From Gammaproteobacteria bacterium UBA4421 (GTDB lineage: Bacteria > Pseudomonadota > Gammaproteobacteria > Pseudomonadales > Azotimanducaceae): a stretch of DNA of 64,000 nucleotides. The number at the start of each line of letters is the position of its first letter. The stretch's first letter is position 1. Shown here piece after piece: positions 51,173 to 60,816 of the stretch. Position numbers and translations under genes: made by a program. The notes under the pieces are model-generated. The model made no database searches, had not been told where the DNA came from, and saw only the letters and a list, made by a program, of their open reading frames with translations. The stretch spans positions 128,234 to 192,233 of the forward strand of contig DGQF01000034.1 in the NCBI GenBank assembly GCA_002389675.1. The letters are read 5' to 3'.

Positions 51173-51445
51173 ATGAGCTGGATGGCGTGGACTTGGCCTA
51201 CGGCGCTATTTTTTATCGCGATAGGCACGGCGTTGTTGATTCTCACTGTTCTCGAATTGCGGCAGCCCACGATAGCGCGCCGCGGTTTATTGCCGCTGGT
51301 CACCACCCGCGGGGATCGATTTTTCATCAGTTTGCTCAGTGCAGGTTTCATCCACGTGCTCTGGCTCGGGACGATGGATTCTGCCGTGGTTTGGGGCACA
51401 TTATTGTCGCTGATTGTGGCCATAATACTTATGCGCTGGGGATAA
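51173..51445 (+). CDS. DUF2160 small membrane protein (GlpU-like)
   Basis: A 90-residue membrane protein with three predicted helices, starting MSWMAWTWPTALFF and ending in IILMRWG. It matches the DUF2160 family, which is found almost only between the permease and binding-protein genes of glycerol-type ABC operons, called glpU in Rhizobium. Its role is unknown; position suggests an accessory membrane subunit. The conserved TTRGDRFFISLLSAGFIHVLWLG core is present. Confidence 0.85.
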   Translation: MSWMAWTWPTALFFIAIGTALLILTVLELRQPTIARRGLLPLVTTRGDRFFISLLSAGFIHVLWLGTMDSAVVWGTLLSLIVAIILMRWG

Positions 51446-51494
51446 CCCCTCTATACTTAAGTTGTCGAAGCGCACACGAAATACAGGAAGTGAT

Positions 51495-53249
51495 GTGAAT
51501 AAAAAATCGTCTCGGTCAATCAGGGTTGTTATGGCCCTTAGCATGGTGGCGTTATTGTCTGCATGCGGTCCTGCGGAAGAACCGCCGGCTGTCGCTAATC
51601 AGGATTACTCGGCCAACGCGCAACGATGGGCTGCCGAAGAATTTCAGCCAAGCACGTTAGCCCCGGAGACGCAGTTGGCGGAGTTGGCGTGGTTCACGCA
51701 GGCCGCGGAAGGATTGCGTGGTCTTTCTATTAACGTGGTTTCTGAAGCGTTAACCACACATGAGTATGAAAGCACCGTGTTGGCGGAAGCTTTTTTTGAT
51801 ATCACTGGGATCAAAGTGACACACGATCTTATTCAAGAAGGAGACGTGATTGAAAAACTGCAAACACAGATGCAGTCGGGTGAGAATATATATGATGCCT
51901 ATGTCAACGACTCTGATCTGATTGGCACCCACGCGCGTTATGGTTATGTTGTTCCGCTCAGTGATTTTATGGCCGGTGAAGGCGCTGCGGTGACATCGCC
52001 AACTCTGGATTTAGATGACTTTATTGGTATCAGTTTTACCACCGGGCCGGATGGAAAAGTCTATCAACTGCCGGATCAGCAGTTTGCCAACCTCTACTGG
52101 TTTCGATATGACTGGTTCTCAAATCCGGAATTACAGGCACAATTTGCGGCGCTTTATGGATATCCGCTAGGGGTACCCGTGAATTGGTCTGCATATGAAG
52201 ATATTGCTGAATTTTTCTCGGTTCATGTTGGCCAAATCGACGGACAGCAAGTCTACGGCCACATGGATTACGGTAAGAAAGACCCCTCGCTTGGATGGCG
52301 ATTTACGGATGCCTGGCTTTCTATGGCCGGTGCGGGAGACTCAGGCCTGCCGAATGGTTTGCCGGTGGATGAGTGGGGTATACGGGTTGAGAACTGTCGC
52401 CCCGTGGGCTCCTCAGTTAGTCGCGGGGGCGCCGCAAACAGTCCCGCAGCCGTTTATGCGCTGCAAAAGTATATTGACTGGTTAAATCAATACGCGCCTG
52501 CTGAGGCGGCGGGTATGACATTTTCGGAAGCTGGACCGGTGCCTGCTCAGGGTCATATTGCCCAGCAAATTTTTTGGTACACCACCTTCACTGCAGACAT
52601 GATCCAGCCCGGATTGGCGGTTGTGAATGATGACGGAACACCGAAATGGCGCATGGCACCTTCTCCTCATGGCCCCTACTGGCGCGAAGGCATGAAGCTG
52701 GGATATCAAGATGCCGGGGCATGGACGTTGCTTAAAAGCACCCCGTTGGAACGCCGCAAAGCGGCTTGGCTATACGCGCAGTTTGTTACTTCAAAATCGG
52801 TATCGCTGAAGAAAACTTTGATCGGACTGACGCCGATTCGCAACTCTGATTTAAACGCGCAGGTCATGACTGATATAGCCCCAAAATTGGGTGGGTTGGT
52901 CGAGTTTTATCGCAGTCCCGCGCGCACCCTTTGGACACCCACGGGTACAAACGTGCCTGATTATCCGAAGCTGTCAACGTTATGGTGGGAAAATGTCGCC
53001 AATGCGGTGAGCGGTGAAATGACGGCGCAGGCGGCGATGGATGCGCTGGCTGAACAACAGGATAAAGTATTGGATCGCCTGGCTCGTCATGGTGTATTAG
53101 GAGAATGCGGGCCGCAGCTCAATGAGGCGGTTGACCCTGAGTACTGGTTTAATCAACCCGGCGCGCCTAAGCCTAGGCTGGCTAATGAGAAACCTGCGGG
53201 AAAAACTATTCCTTATGATCAATTGATCCAGGTTTGGGCAGAAAACTAA
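51495..53249 (+). CDS. glpV: ABC transporter substrate-binding lipoprotein, GlpV-like
   Basis: A 584-residue type 1 solute-binding protein. The N-terminus has a lipoprotein signal (VVMALSMVALLSACG), so the protein is likely anchored to the membrane. The GTG at 51495 is favoured because AGGAAG lies 5 bp upstream; a TTG at 51462 is the longer alternative. Length and the ENCRPVGSSVSRGGAANSPAAVYALQKYIDWL-type segment agree with the long GlpV proteins, which are larger than usual sugar-binding proteins. It closes the six-gene operon. Glycerol as ligand is inferred from operon identity. Confidence 0.85.
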   Translation: MNKKSSRSIRVVMALSMVALLSACGPAEEPPAVANQDYSANAQRWAAEEFQPSTLAPETQLAELAWFTQAAEGLRGLSINVVSEALTTHEYESTVLAEAFFDITGIKVTHDLIQEGDVIEKLQTQMQSGENIYDAYVNDSDLIGTHARYGYVVPLSDFMAGEGAAVTSPTLDLDDFIGISFTTGPDGKVYQLPDQQFANLYWFRYDWFSNPELQAQFAALYGYPLGVPVNWSAYEDIAEFFSVHVGQIDGQQVYGHMDYGKKDPSLGWRFTDAWLSMAGAGDSGLPNGLPVDEWGIRVENCRPVGSSVSRGGAANSPAAVYALQKYIDWLNQYAPAEAAGMTFSEAGPVPAQGHIAQQIFWYTTFTADMIQPGLAVVNDDGTPKWRMAPSPHGPYWREGMKLGYQDAGAWTLLKSTPLERRKAAWLYAQFVTSKSVSLKKTLIGLTPIRNSDLNAQVMTDIAPKLGGLVEFYRSPARTLWTPTGTNVPDYPKLSTLWWENVANAVSGEMTAQAAMDALAEQQDKVLDRLARHGVLGECGPQLNEAVDPEYWFNQPGAPKPRLANEKPAGKTIPYDQLIQVWAEN

Positions 53250-53272
53250 TCTGGCTGCCCAATGGTCTGTGT

Positions 53273-54019
53273 TTAAGCGGCAGTAATCGTAAATTCGATC
53301 GGTTTTAGCGATCCAAAGCATGCCCGGTAGATGCCGGGCTTTGCGGCAGCCATGCCGCCTATTGAGCCGCTCATGAATATTTGGCCGGGCTCAATAGCGT
53401 AGCCTTGCTTAAGTGTTTCGTTAATCAGCCAAACCAATGCGGAGCGCTGACCATTGAGCACCTCGGCGCTTTTTCCGGAGAGTAAAACCTCGTTACCGCG
53501 GTGTAGTTCTACACTCAATTCATCCAGTTGGATATCGTTGATTGCGCAAGGTTGACCAACGATAAAGCCGTATGAAGCGGAATTGGTTGCTATCAGATCA
53601 ACCAAGTTAATCGGGCCAGCCAAGTTCGGTGATGCGATTTCGATCATGGGGTGGCAACAAGTGAACAAGTCAAGCACATGAGCTTCTGTGACAGGGGCGG
53701 TAATACTTACGGCAGTTCGGTAACCGATTTCTGTCTCTAATAAAGCAGCGCGCTTGAGAGCAATAGACTCTGTGGTTTTATATTCGCAGTGCTTAAACAG
53801 GGCGCCCATAATGGGCTCGTCGGTGCGCAAGGCGTTTTGTGCTTGTGTTGCGGTTAGTGCGGCTTTGTAGCCGGCAATGGGTTCATTGCGTAACCCGACA
53901 TACGCCTGTTGAATCGCGTAGGCGGTTTGGGCGGTGCAGGTGGAACGGCTTGCAGTAATGCGTGGGTAGGGTTCATGCACGCGATCGGCGTGTAAAAATT
54001 TTTCTGGCCATTCATTCAT
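53273..54019 (-). CDS. 2-keto-4-pentenoate hydratase (MhpD) family protein
   Basis: A 248-residue fumarylacetoacetase-superfamily hydratase/decarboxylase. Features are AIQQAYVGLRNEPIAGYKAAL (the Lys of the active site), the acidic ligand pair in ALLETEIGY, and the C-terminal GQIFMSGSIGGMAAAKPG, which corresponds to the TGS.....V..GD segment but lacks its usual acidic residue. It is expected to hydrate or decarboxylate a 2-keto-4-enoate-like acid from aromatic or related catabolism; no other meta-cleavage genes are adjacent. The gene is convergent with the glycerol transporter operon, 23 bp from its end. Confidence 0.85.
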   Translation of the reverse strand: MNEWPEKFLHADRVHEPYPRITASRSTCTAQTAYAIQQAYVGLRNEPIAGYKAALTATQAQNALRTDEPIMGALFKHCEYKTTESIALKRAALLETEIGYRTAVSITAPVTEAHVLDLFTCCHPMIEIASPNLAGPINLVDLIATNSASYGFIVGQPCAINDIQLDELSVELHRGNEVLLSGKSAEVLNGQRSALVWLINETLKQGYAIEPGQIFMSGSIGGMAAAKPGIYRACFGSLKPIEFTITAA

Positions 54020-54121
54020 GGTGTGCTCCTACTGTGAGTCTCGAGATCTAACATGACAGCGCTTGGTTAAGCGCTTAGTATCGCTGCGGCAAGACAATGG
54101 ACACAATATGCAGCTTATTCA

Positions 54122-54994
54122 ATGAGTGATTCAGCCAACCATCGATCTGAACGATTGTTGGAAATCTTAGATTTGCAACAGATCGAGCAGAACCTTTACT
54201 TGGGCCAGAATGAAACAGCGCAAGGCAAACGTCTTTTTGGCGGTCAGGTTTTGGCGCAAGCCCTCACGGCAGCCTATCGCACGGTTGATGGGTTACATTG
54301 CCACTCCTTGCATGCTTATTTTATACGCGCCGGCAATGCCGCGCGCCCGGTTTTGTATGAGGTAGAGCGTATACGCGACGGGCGAAGTTTTACCACGCGA
54401 CGGGTCGTTGCCATTCAGAACGGTGAAGCGATTTTCAGCATGGACGTGTCTTTTCAAGTAGACGAGCTTGGTTTTCGCCATGCGCATCCGATGCCGAATG
54501 TTCCGTTACCTCATGAACTACGTGATGATGTGGCGGTTGCCGCAGAGATTGATGCGAACGATCCGCGCATGGGTGCCATGGTTAAAATTGAACGGCCATT
54601 TGAAACGCGTTCTGTGTTTCCCTTGGGCAGTGACGAGTGGGCACAGAATCGGTTTTTTAGCCCAACATGGATCCGTTTCCGCGACGCGCCAGCGGTTGAG
54701 GATCAGTCCTTGAGCCGATGTTTGTTGGCCTATGCATCGGATATGAGTTTGGTGTCGACTGCAAGTCTGCCGCATCAAAGTGATATCACGCGTGATAAAT
54801 TACAAATGGCGAGTCTGGACCATGCGCTCTGGATTCATCGGTCGGTACCGATTAATCAGTGGTTATTGTTTCATAAGCGTACGTCCACGGCGCAGGCCTC
54901 CAGAGGTATGGTGCATGCCGATTTTTACGCGGAAAGTGGTACGTTAATTGCGTCTGTCACGCAAGAAGGCTTGGTGCGTATCCGCAGGGCTTAA
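54122..54994 (+). CDS. tesB: Acyl-CoA thioesterase II
   Basis: A 290-residue double-hotdog thioesterase that hydrolyses acyl-CoA to free fatty acid and CoA. Family marks are LGQNETAQGKRLFGGQVLAQAL, the YFIRAGNA segment, RDGRSFTTRRVVAIQ, LLAYASDM with the catalytic Asp, SLDHALWIHR and the C-terminal SRGMVHADFYAESGTLIASVTQEGLVR with the Gln of the triad. Length equals E. coli TesB. It stands between divergent and convergent genes. Fits the fatty-acyl-CoA metabolism seen elsewhere in the window. Confidence 0.95.
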   Translation: MSDSANHRSERLLEILDLQQIEQNLYLGQNETAQGKRLFGGQVLAQALTAAYRTVDGLHCHSLHAYFIRAGNAARPVLYEVERIRDGRSFTTRRVVAIQNGEAIFSMDVSFQVDELGFRHAHPMPNVPLPHELRDDVAVAAEIDANDPRMGAMVKIERPFETRSVFPLGSDEWAQNRFFSPTWIRFRDAPAVEDQSLSRCLLAYASDMSLVSTASLPHQSDITRDKLQMASLDHALWIHRSVPINQWLLFHKRTSTAQASRGMVHADFYAESGTLIASVTQEGLVRIRRA

Positions 54995-55009
54995 AGACGC
55001 TGATTTGGG

Positions 55010-56371
55010 TTACTGCATCGCGAAGTAATCTAGCGCTAACAGTTCAAATGTCAGGTCGCCGGACCTGTTAGCCAGCATCATCTGAGCGGCTTGCGCATGC
55101 GATAAAGGAATGTGAGTGGCGTCGACTTGTGTTTGATTCCAGGTGGGATCAACAGCCTGCCACCGGGAATCTACGTACACTTCGTTCCATGCATGGAACA
55201 AAAACGCAGGGTTTGCCCCGTGTTGATAAGCCAAGCCATAGACTGTTCGGGCTGGTAAGCCAGCGGCGCGCGCGAGGGTGGTCATTAGGTCGGCGAAATC
55301 AGTACACTCACCGCGTCCATCGTTGAGTGCTTTGAGCACAGAGCCTGCTGGATAGTTCTCCGCGTATTGCAGTTGTTGGCGAGTGATATCTACCAGTGCC
55401 TGAATGGGTTGGTCAGAAAAATTTTTTGACATTGCTGTTTGCACAAGTTTTTGCACTGCGGGATGGGTGATTGGGAAATCCATTGCCTCCCCCATGTACT
55501 GTTGAGGGTCGCCTTGGCTGATGATCGGGTTGGCTTGGAGTTCAAAGAGGTCTGGTAGGTTGAACGGCTCCCCACCCTTGAGTCGCAGATGCAAGCGGGA
55601 AATTTGCTGGTGATCGTGCAGAGGTGAATCGATTGGAAATAAATACTGGGTTTTATGTTTGAGTGCCCGCAGCGCAATCGCTTGCGTTTCGGTGGTGCGT
55701 TCTACTTCGAAAACGCCCGCCATGTTAAGTTTTAGGGGTTGATAGTTTAAATCTAATTGTGTCTGGGTCGGTGCCAAGAGCGCATTAGTTTCAACCAGGT
55801 ATCCGTGATCTTTGCGAGCCAGAACCCGGTAGGGTCTGGCGACGATGCGCAGTTTTTCAAAGTCGGGGCTCGCGGTGGTGTGCTGCGCGCCAGCATCGGG
55901 TGCGGCTGTCGCGAGCCAGTGTTCAAAACCTAGGAAATCTTCAAGTCCGTATTGCCAGTCCAGTTGCAGTGTGCTGCTGGTATTGCCCCGCGATATTTGC
56001 GCCAACAGGCCTGCAGTGGTTTTTGACAGGGTTGTGGTGTCTGTTTGCGCTCCGCTTCGGTTACGGTATTCAGCCTCAAGCAATGCATAAGGCGGCTTGG
56101 CTGCAAAGATCAGATGTTTGCTGATGGTGTTCGGGGTGTGGGCATCCAGCTGAAAATGGGTGGTTGATCTAAAGTGGCGTCGGCCGTTGTCGTCGACAAA
56201 AAGATGGTTATACATGTAGCCAACGTGGTCTGCCCCCAATTGTATGCGGTACCAGTTCTCGCCCAGCATGCCATTGGCTATATGCTCAACTTTTGGCGTT
56301 GCCTGGTGTATGACAGCCGCGCAGGTGAAGAAAATAGCCGCACCCAGCAGTACAATCCAAACTCGGATCAA
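55010..56371 (-). CDS. Transglutaminase-like periplasmic/membrane-anchored protein
   Basis: A 453-residue protein with an N-terminal membrane anchor or signal (WIVLLGAAIFFTCAAVI), a beta-rich middle region and a C-terminal transglutaminase-like cysteine protease core. The catalytic triad is present: Cys in DGRGECTDFADLMTTLARAAGLPAR, His in AFLFHAWNEVYVD and Asp in WQAVDPTWNQ. The arrangement of a long N-terminal beta-domain before the core resembles uncharacterised secreted transglutaminase-domain proteins. It should act in the periplasm on peptides or proteins. Substrate unknown; it is divergent from glnS across 187 bp. Confidence 0.87.
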   Translation of the reverse strand: MIRVWIVLLGAAIFFTCAAVIHQATPKVEHIANGMLGENWYRIQLGADHVGYMYNHLFVDDNGRRHFRSTTHFQLDAHTPNTISKHLIFAAKPPYALLEAEYRNRSGAQTDTTTLSKTTAGLLAQISRGNTSSTLQLDWQYGLEDFLGFEHWLATAAPDAGAQHTTASPDFEKLRIVARPYRVLARKDHGYLVETNALLAPTQTQLDLNYQPLKLNMAGVFEVERTTETQAIALRALKHKTQYLFPIDSPLHDHQQISRLHLRLKGGEPFNLPDLFELQANPIISQGDPQQYMGEAMDFPITHPAVQKLVQTAMSKNFSDQPIQALVDITRQQLQYAENYPAGSVLKALNDGRGECTDFADLMTTLARAAGLPARTVYGLAYQHGANPAFLFHAWNEVYVDSRWQAVDPTWNQTQVDATHIPLSHAQAAQMMLANRSGDLTFELLALDYFAMQ

Positions 56372-56558
56372 AATAGATTCCAGCTAAAAGACCCAGTCTA
56401 CCCCAGCCTCTGCGGTTTGCGCACTGCGTGTCAATCAAGAAGATGCACTGATAGGGTAATGCTAGGTACAAACCAATAGTTTTGTTGTCTGGGTTGGTCG
56501 GCTGGGCTTTTGCATTCTCGCTCGGTAGTGCAAGATGCTTGTCCCCTAGAGTGAGCGT

Positions 56559-58193
56559 ATGTGTTGGACCATGGAAAGCGAAGCGAAAGACTTTATCCGT
56601 CAGCGTATTGAGAAGGAGCAGGCAGAAGGTCAGTTGCCTGCAGGCGTGGTGACTCGGTTTCCGCCCGAGCCAAACGGCTACCTTCATATCGGGCACGCAA
56701 AAAGTATTTGTTTGAATTTTGGTGTTGCTCAGGAGTTCGGCGGCGCTACTTTCCTGCGTTTTGATGATACTAATCCGATCAAAGAGAGTGAAGAATTTGT
56801 TCGGGCGATTAAAAAAGATGTCACCTGGCTGGGTTTTCAGTGGAATTCGCTGACCCATGCATCAGATTATTTCGACGCGCTTTATGGGTTTGCGGAAAGT
56901 TTGATCAAAGAGGGTAAGGCCTATGTGGACAGTCAGTCGGCGGAAGACATTCGCAATCAGCGAGGAAGCTTAACGCAGGCGGGCCAAGACAGCCCTTATC
57001 GGGGTCGGTCAGTTGCAGATAATCTTGACCTTTTCAGGCGTATGCGGCTGAAGGAGTTTGCTGATGGAGAGCACGTTTTGCGTGCGAAAATTGATATGGC
57101 TTCACCCAATATTAACCTGCGTGATCCGGTCATTTATCGCATTCGACACGTCCCTCATCAGCGCACCGAAAATCGTTGGTGTATTTATCCCATGTATGAT
57201 TTCACGCACTGCATCAGTGATGCTTTAGAGGGTATTAGCCATTCGTTGTGTACACTTGAGTTTGAGGATCATCGACCGTTATATGATTGGTTTTTGGATA
57301 ACGTGAACGTCGGTGCACACCCTCCGCAAATAGAGTTTTCGCGGTTAGGTCTTGAATATACGGTCATGAGCAAGCGGTTGTTGCACCGATTGGTCGAAGA
57401 GCATTGGGTTGACGGTTGGGATGATCCGCGTATGCCGACAATTGCTGGGCTGCGACGTCGAGGGGTTAGGCCTGCAGCGATTCGAGATTTTTGCGCACGT
57501 ATCGGTGTTACAAAACAGGATAACCAGGTAGAAATGAATCTTCTGGATTTCTGTATTCGCAAAGATTTGGAAGACAATGTCCGGCGCGGCATGGGTGTTC
57601 TGGAACCCCTGAAAGTGACAATCAGTAATTGGCCTGGTCCGGTTGCAATGATGGTGGGGCCTTGGCACGGTAAAAACGCAGAGCTGGGGGAGCGCGAGCT
57701 GCCTTTTTCCGGGAGTCTTTATATCGAGCAGGCGGACTTTGCCATTACCCCACCCAAGAAATGGAAACGTTTGAGTCCGGGCGAAACAGTGCGCTTGCGG
57801 TATGGGTTTATCATCAGGTGTGATGACTACGTGTTAGACGACGAAGGTCAGGTGGTGGAGTTAAAATGCAGCTATGTGCCGACTTCTCGAAGTGGTTCGG
57901 ATACCAGCGGCATTAAACCCAAAGGTGTGATTCATTGGGTTTCTGCGGCGCATGGTGTACCGGTGGAGATTAGAAGTTACGGCCGATTGTTCAACGGAGC
58001 CAATCCTGGTGCGGACACCTTCATTGATGACATAAATGAGGATTCGTTGCATATTTCCAACGGGATCGTTGAGCCGGAGATTGTTAATCAGGCGGACCGT
58101 CATTGGCAATTTGAGCGACAAGGCTATTTTTGTAAAGATGAACAAATGCCTGGCGTCTTTAATAAAACGGTTTCCCTGCGGGAGGGCTTTTAA
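56559..58193 (+). CDS. glnS: Glutaminyl-tRNA synthetase
   Basis: A 544-residue class I aminoacyl-tRNA synthetase that charges tRNA-Gln. The class I motifs are GYLHIGHAKS (HIGH) and VMSKRLL (MSK). RFPPEPNG before the HIGH motif, FDDTNP and FTHCISDALEGISHSLCTLEF are typical GlnRS stretches, and the anticodon-binding beta-barrels follow. The start is either ATG 56559 or ATG 56571; neither has a clear ribosome-binding site. Direct charging by GlnRS is common in Gammaproteobacteria, which supports that assignment. The HMG-CoA lyase gene follows after 2 bp. Confidence 0.95.
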   Translation: MCWTMESEAKDFIRQRIEKEQAEGQLPAGVVTRFPPEPNGYLHIGHAKSICLNFGVAQEFGGATFLRFDDTNPIKESEEFVRAIKKDVTWLGFQWNSLTHASDYFDALYGFAESLIKEGKAYVDSQSAEDIRNQRGSLTQAGQDSPYRGRSVADNLDLFRRMRLKEFADGEHVLRAKIDMASPNINLRDPVIYRIRHVPHQRTENRWCIYPMYDFTHCISDALEGISHSLCTLEFEDHRPLYDWFLDNVNVGAHPPQIEFSRLGLEYTVMSKRLLHRLVEEHWVDGWDDPRMPTIAGLRRRGVRPAAIRDFCARIGVTKQDNQVEMNLLDFCIRKDLEDNVRRGMGVLEPLKVTISNWPGPVAMMVGPWHGKNAELGERELPFSGSLYIEQADFAITPPKKWKRLSPGETVRLRYGFIIRCDDYVLDDEGQVVELKCSYVPTSRSGSDTSGIKPKGVIHWVSAAHGVPVEIRSYGRLFNGANPGADTFIDDINEDSLHISNGIVEPEIVNQADRHWQFERQGYFCKDEQMPGVFNKTVSLREGF

Positions 58194-58195
58194 AC

Positions 58196-59128
58196 GTGGT
58201 TGCACCATCGCTGAGTGTTGTAGAGGTGAGCCCTCGTGATGGGTTGCAAAATGAGGCAACGATTCTCAGCACCGCCCATAAGCTGGCCTTGATAGACCAT
58301 GCGCTGTCCGCGGGATGTAAGCGGATCGAAGTGACCAGTTTTGTACATCCTAAACGAGTCCCGCAGATGGCGGATGCAGAAGCCGTATGCGCGGGATTGC
58401 CTGACCGTGGCGATGTCTGTTTTTCCGGCCTCGTCTTGAACCCGAGAGGATATGATCGGTTGCGAGCCACGCAGCGCTTAGATGAGGCTGGTTTGGTTGT
58501 GCCCGCCACAGATACTTTCGGCGAGCGTAATCAAGGTTTGAATGTCGCAGATGCCTTGCGCATGGCCTGCCGTCTTATTCGCCATGGTGCTGAAAACCAT
58601 TTTCGGGTGCAAGTTACTATAGCGGTGGCCTTTGGCTGTCCATTTGAAGGTGAAGTGCCACTCGAGCGACTGATACAAATCGCAAAGACGTTAGCCGAGG
58701 CTGCTCCGGTGGAAATTGCGCTTGCAGATACAATTGGTGTAGCAGTGCCGGTTCAAGTGACTGAGGCTTTTGGCGCTTTAAAATCGTCGTTGGGCCCGCA
58801 GATGCCGCTGCGCGCGCATTTTCACGATACTCGCAATACGGGTATCGCCAACGCCTATGCGGCTTGGCAGGCTGGCGTTCAAACGTTGGATTCGAGCATC
58901 GGGGGGATTGGTGGTTGTCCCTTTGCGCCAAATGCGTCGGGTAATATTGCGACCGAAGATTTGGTTTATATGTTAAACCGATCAGATGTATCAACTGGCC
59001 TTAAGATGGATCAGTTGCTGCGCGCCGCAGAATGGCTGGAGCCAATATTGGATAAAAAAATCCCTTCTCAGCTGCTAAAGGCGGGTAATTTTCCGACTTT
59101 GGATATCACGGCGCCGCAGGTTAGCTAA
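58196..59128 (+). CDS. mvaB: Hydroxymethylglutaryl-CoA lyase
   Basis: A 310-residue HMG-CoA lyase (DRE-TIM barrel), which cleaves HMG-CoA to acetyl-CoA and acetoacetate, the last step of leucine breakdown. The metal/substrate motif is EVSPRDGLQNEAT; the Mg-site His pair is in RAHFHDTRNTG, and the catalytic-Cys loop is GGIGGCPFAPNASGNIATEDLVYML, written as a family segment. It starts with GTG only 2 bp after glnS, so translation is likely coupled. Because the organism also has a mevalonate pathway, this enzyme and HMG-CoA reductase would compete for the same metabolite. Confidence 0.94.
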   Translation: MVAPSLSVVEVSPRDGLQNEATILSTAHKLALIDHALSAGCKRIEVTSFVHPKRVPQMADAEAVCAGLPDRGDVCFSGLVLNPRGYDRLRATQRLDEAGLVVPATDTFGERNQGLNVADALRMACRLIRHGAENHFRVQVTIAVAFGCPFEGEVPLERLIQIAKTLAEAAPVEIALADTIGVAVPVQVTEAFGALKSSLGPQMPLRAHFHDTRNTGIANAYAAWQAGVQTLDSSIGGIGGCPFAPNASGNIATEDLVYMLNRSDVSTGLKMDQLLRAAEWLEPILDKKIPSQLLKAGNFPTLDITAPQVS

Positions 59129-60053
59129 GAGTGCTGAAAAAGTTGGTTGCGTAGCTGTCGGCCCAGCTGGTTAAGCGCCATGAGTCCAAGTATGCGCCGT
59201 GTCCACCCTGCTGGGTGAGTGTCACAGCCAAGCTGTCGGGTAAATCTTGATAGTGTGAAACGGGGATGATTGGATCATCAGCTGCGGCCAAAATGTGCGC
59301 TGTTACGCCTGCTAGGGCGCTTTGAGATAAGTCGTACGCTGCAAAGTAGGCGCTGGTGGAGTCAAAGTCACTGTGGTAGCGCACAAAATAGTCGGTCAGC
59401 GCGCTCACCGTTGTCAGTTTGAGTGCTTCTGCAAAGTTGTACCTCTGCGGAAATGCTGATTGTTTGTCGGTCCAGACGCTGCGCCACTTGCGGACAAAAT
59501 AGTGCTGGTAGATCGGGCTGCGGTCAATCTTTTGCATGGTGCTGGCCGGTGAAATGGCGGGGCATATGGCTAAAGTCTTTAATTCCGGTCGGGCGCGGGC
59601 GACGCGCAGCGCAAAGTTGCCTCCGAGCGAAAATCCGATCAGTCCGCTGCCAGCCCCTCCGTATTCCACGCTCAGTTGATCGACCAGCGCAATGACCTCA
59701 TCGTGCTGCGCGGAATTAAATAATCCGGCGTTTAGATGGGTTGTCTTGCCGTGGTCACGTAAATTAATTCTTGCGGTAGAAAAATTTTTCTCATCGAGCG
59801 CTGTGGCAGCTGAGATGATATAGGTAGATTGTGAGTCACCTAGCCATCCGGGTATCAGGATAATGAGAGGCTGCCCGGCTGTGATATTCAGATCTACAGC
59901 CAGCTGTACGCCATTAACTGTAAATATCTGCCGTCGAGTTGTCGTGTGCAGGTCGCTTTTTTGGGGTCTTAATTTGCGCCCGATGCTGGATAAAATGGTC
60001 TGCACATGGGGGTTGCTCAGGCCAGCAGGTGGCATAAAAGGCGGCATCTTCAT
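59121..60053 (-). CDS. Alpha/beta hydrolase, YheT family
   Basis: A 310-residue alpha/beta hydrolase of the YheT/EMBL group. It begins with FMPPAGLSNPHVQTILSS, the family N-terminal hallmark, has IPGWLGDSQSTY for the oxyanion region, the nucleophile elbow GFSLGGN, an ARINLRDHGKT segment, an acid in ILAAADDPIIPV and the catalytic His in QQGGHGAYLDS. The frame is open to 60194, inside the preceding gene, but the ATG at 60053 begins just after that gene's stop and yields the family N-terminus. It overlaps the convergent HMG-CoA lyase by 8 bp. Substrate unknown. Confidence 0.88.
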   Translation of the reverse strand: MKMPPFMPPAGLSNPHVQTILSSIGRKLRPQKSDLHTTTRRQIFTVNGVQLAVDLNITAGQPLIILIPGWLGDSQSTYIISAATALDEKNFSTARINLRDHGKTTHLNAGLFNSAQHDEVIALVDQLSVEYGGAGSGLIGFSLGGNFALRVARARPELKTLAICPAISPASTMQKIDRSPIYQHYFVRKWRSVWTDKQSAFPQRYNFAEALKLTTVSALTDYFVRYHSDFDSTSAYFAAYDLSQSALAGVTAHILAAADDPIIPVSHYQDLPDSLAVTLTQQGGHGAYLDSWRLTSWADSYATNFFSTLS

Positions 60054-60060
60054 GCGGATA

Positions 60061-60816
60061 TTATTGGCCCGGACCCAGATCCTCCGGCGTTTGTCCGGCG
60101 GCAGAAACTGCCGCCATGATGGCTTGAGCGGCGCTTTCGATTGCCGCCTGATCGATCCCTCGTATGACAAGTGTTGTGCCGTAGCGTTGTTCATGAGCGA
60201 ATGGGTAACTGCCGATGTCTAACTCTAAGAACTGGGCTTGAATGGCGCCAAGTGTTTTCGAGATTTCACTTTCACCCAGATAAGCGCGGATTGAACGCGA
60301 TTTGACCACGGGCCCTGTTTTGAGTTGTCCAGCCAAGGTTGAAAGCATGCCCTGCATAATTCTTGGAATGCCAGCCATGACGTATACATTGTGCATGACA
60401 AAACCCTGTGGCCCGCCCGTAGGATTATCGATCAAGGTTGCTCCCTTGGGGACCCGTGCCATCAGCAGGCGGCTTTCCATGATTTCCTCTGGCGCCGGGC
60501 GTTGTTGGATGCGCTCAGCAATAGTTTGATCCTGTATTAAGTCGACATCAAAAGCGCGAGCTACACATTCGGCGGTAATGTCATCATGTGTCGGACCGAT
60601 GCCCCCCGTAGTGAAAATATAGTCAAACTGTGAGCGGGTTGATTTGATCGCGTCAATGATGACTTGCGCGACATCGGGAATAACCCGAGCTTCCCTCACC
60701 GCAATACCCCATTCACCCAGCGTCGTTGCGATATGATTGAGGTTAATGTCTTGGGTACGGCCGGACAGTATTTCATTGCCGATGATCAGGATGCAGGCGG
60801 TTACGGGTGTTGTCAT
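60061..60816 (-). CDS. Competence/damage-inducible protein A (CinA) N-terminal-type, molybdopterin-binding domain protein
   Basis: A 251-residue protein consisting of a MoaB/Mog-like domain, as in the N-terminal half of CinA. Signatures are IGNEILSGRTQDIN and TTGGIGPTHDDIT, which bind the molybdopterin-like or nucleotide phosphate, and NPTGGPQGFV. The C-terminal nicotinamide-nucleotide amidase (PncC) domain of full CinA is missing. This short form is common in proteobacteria and its role is not settled; nucleotide pyrophosphatase activity is possible. It is co-directional with, and 7 bp before, the YheT-like gene. Confidence 0.87.
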   Translation of the reverse strand: MTTPVTACILIIGNEILSGRTQDINLNHIATTLGEWGIAVREARVIPDVAQVIIDAIKSTRSQFDYIFTTGGIGPTHDDITAECVARAFDVDLIQDQTIAERIQQRPAPEEIMESRLLMARVPKGATLIDNPTGGPQGFVMHNVYVMAGIPRIMQGMLSTLAGQLKTGPVVKSRSIRAYLGESEISKTLGAIQAQFLELDIGSYPFAHEQRYGTTLVIRGIDQAAIESAAQAIMAAVSAAGQTPEDLGPGQ

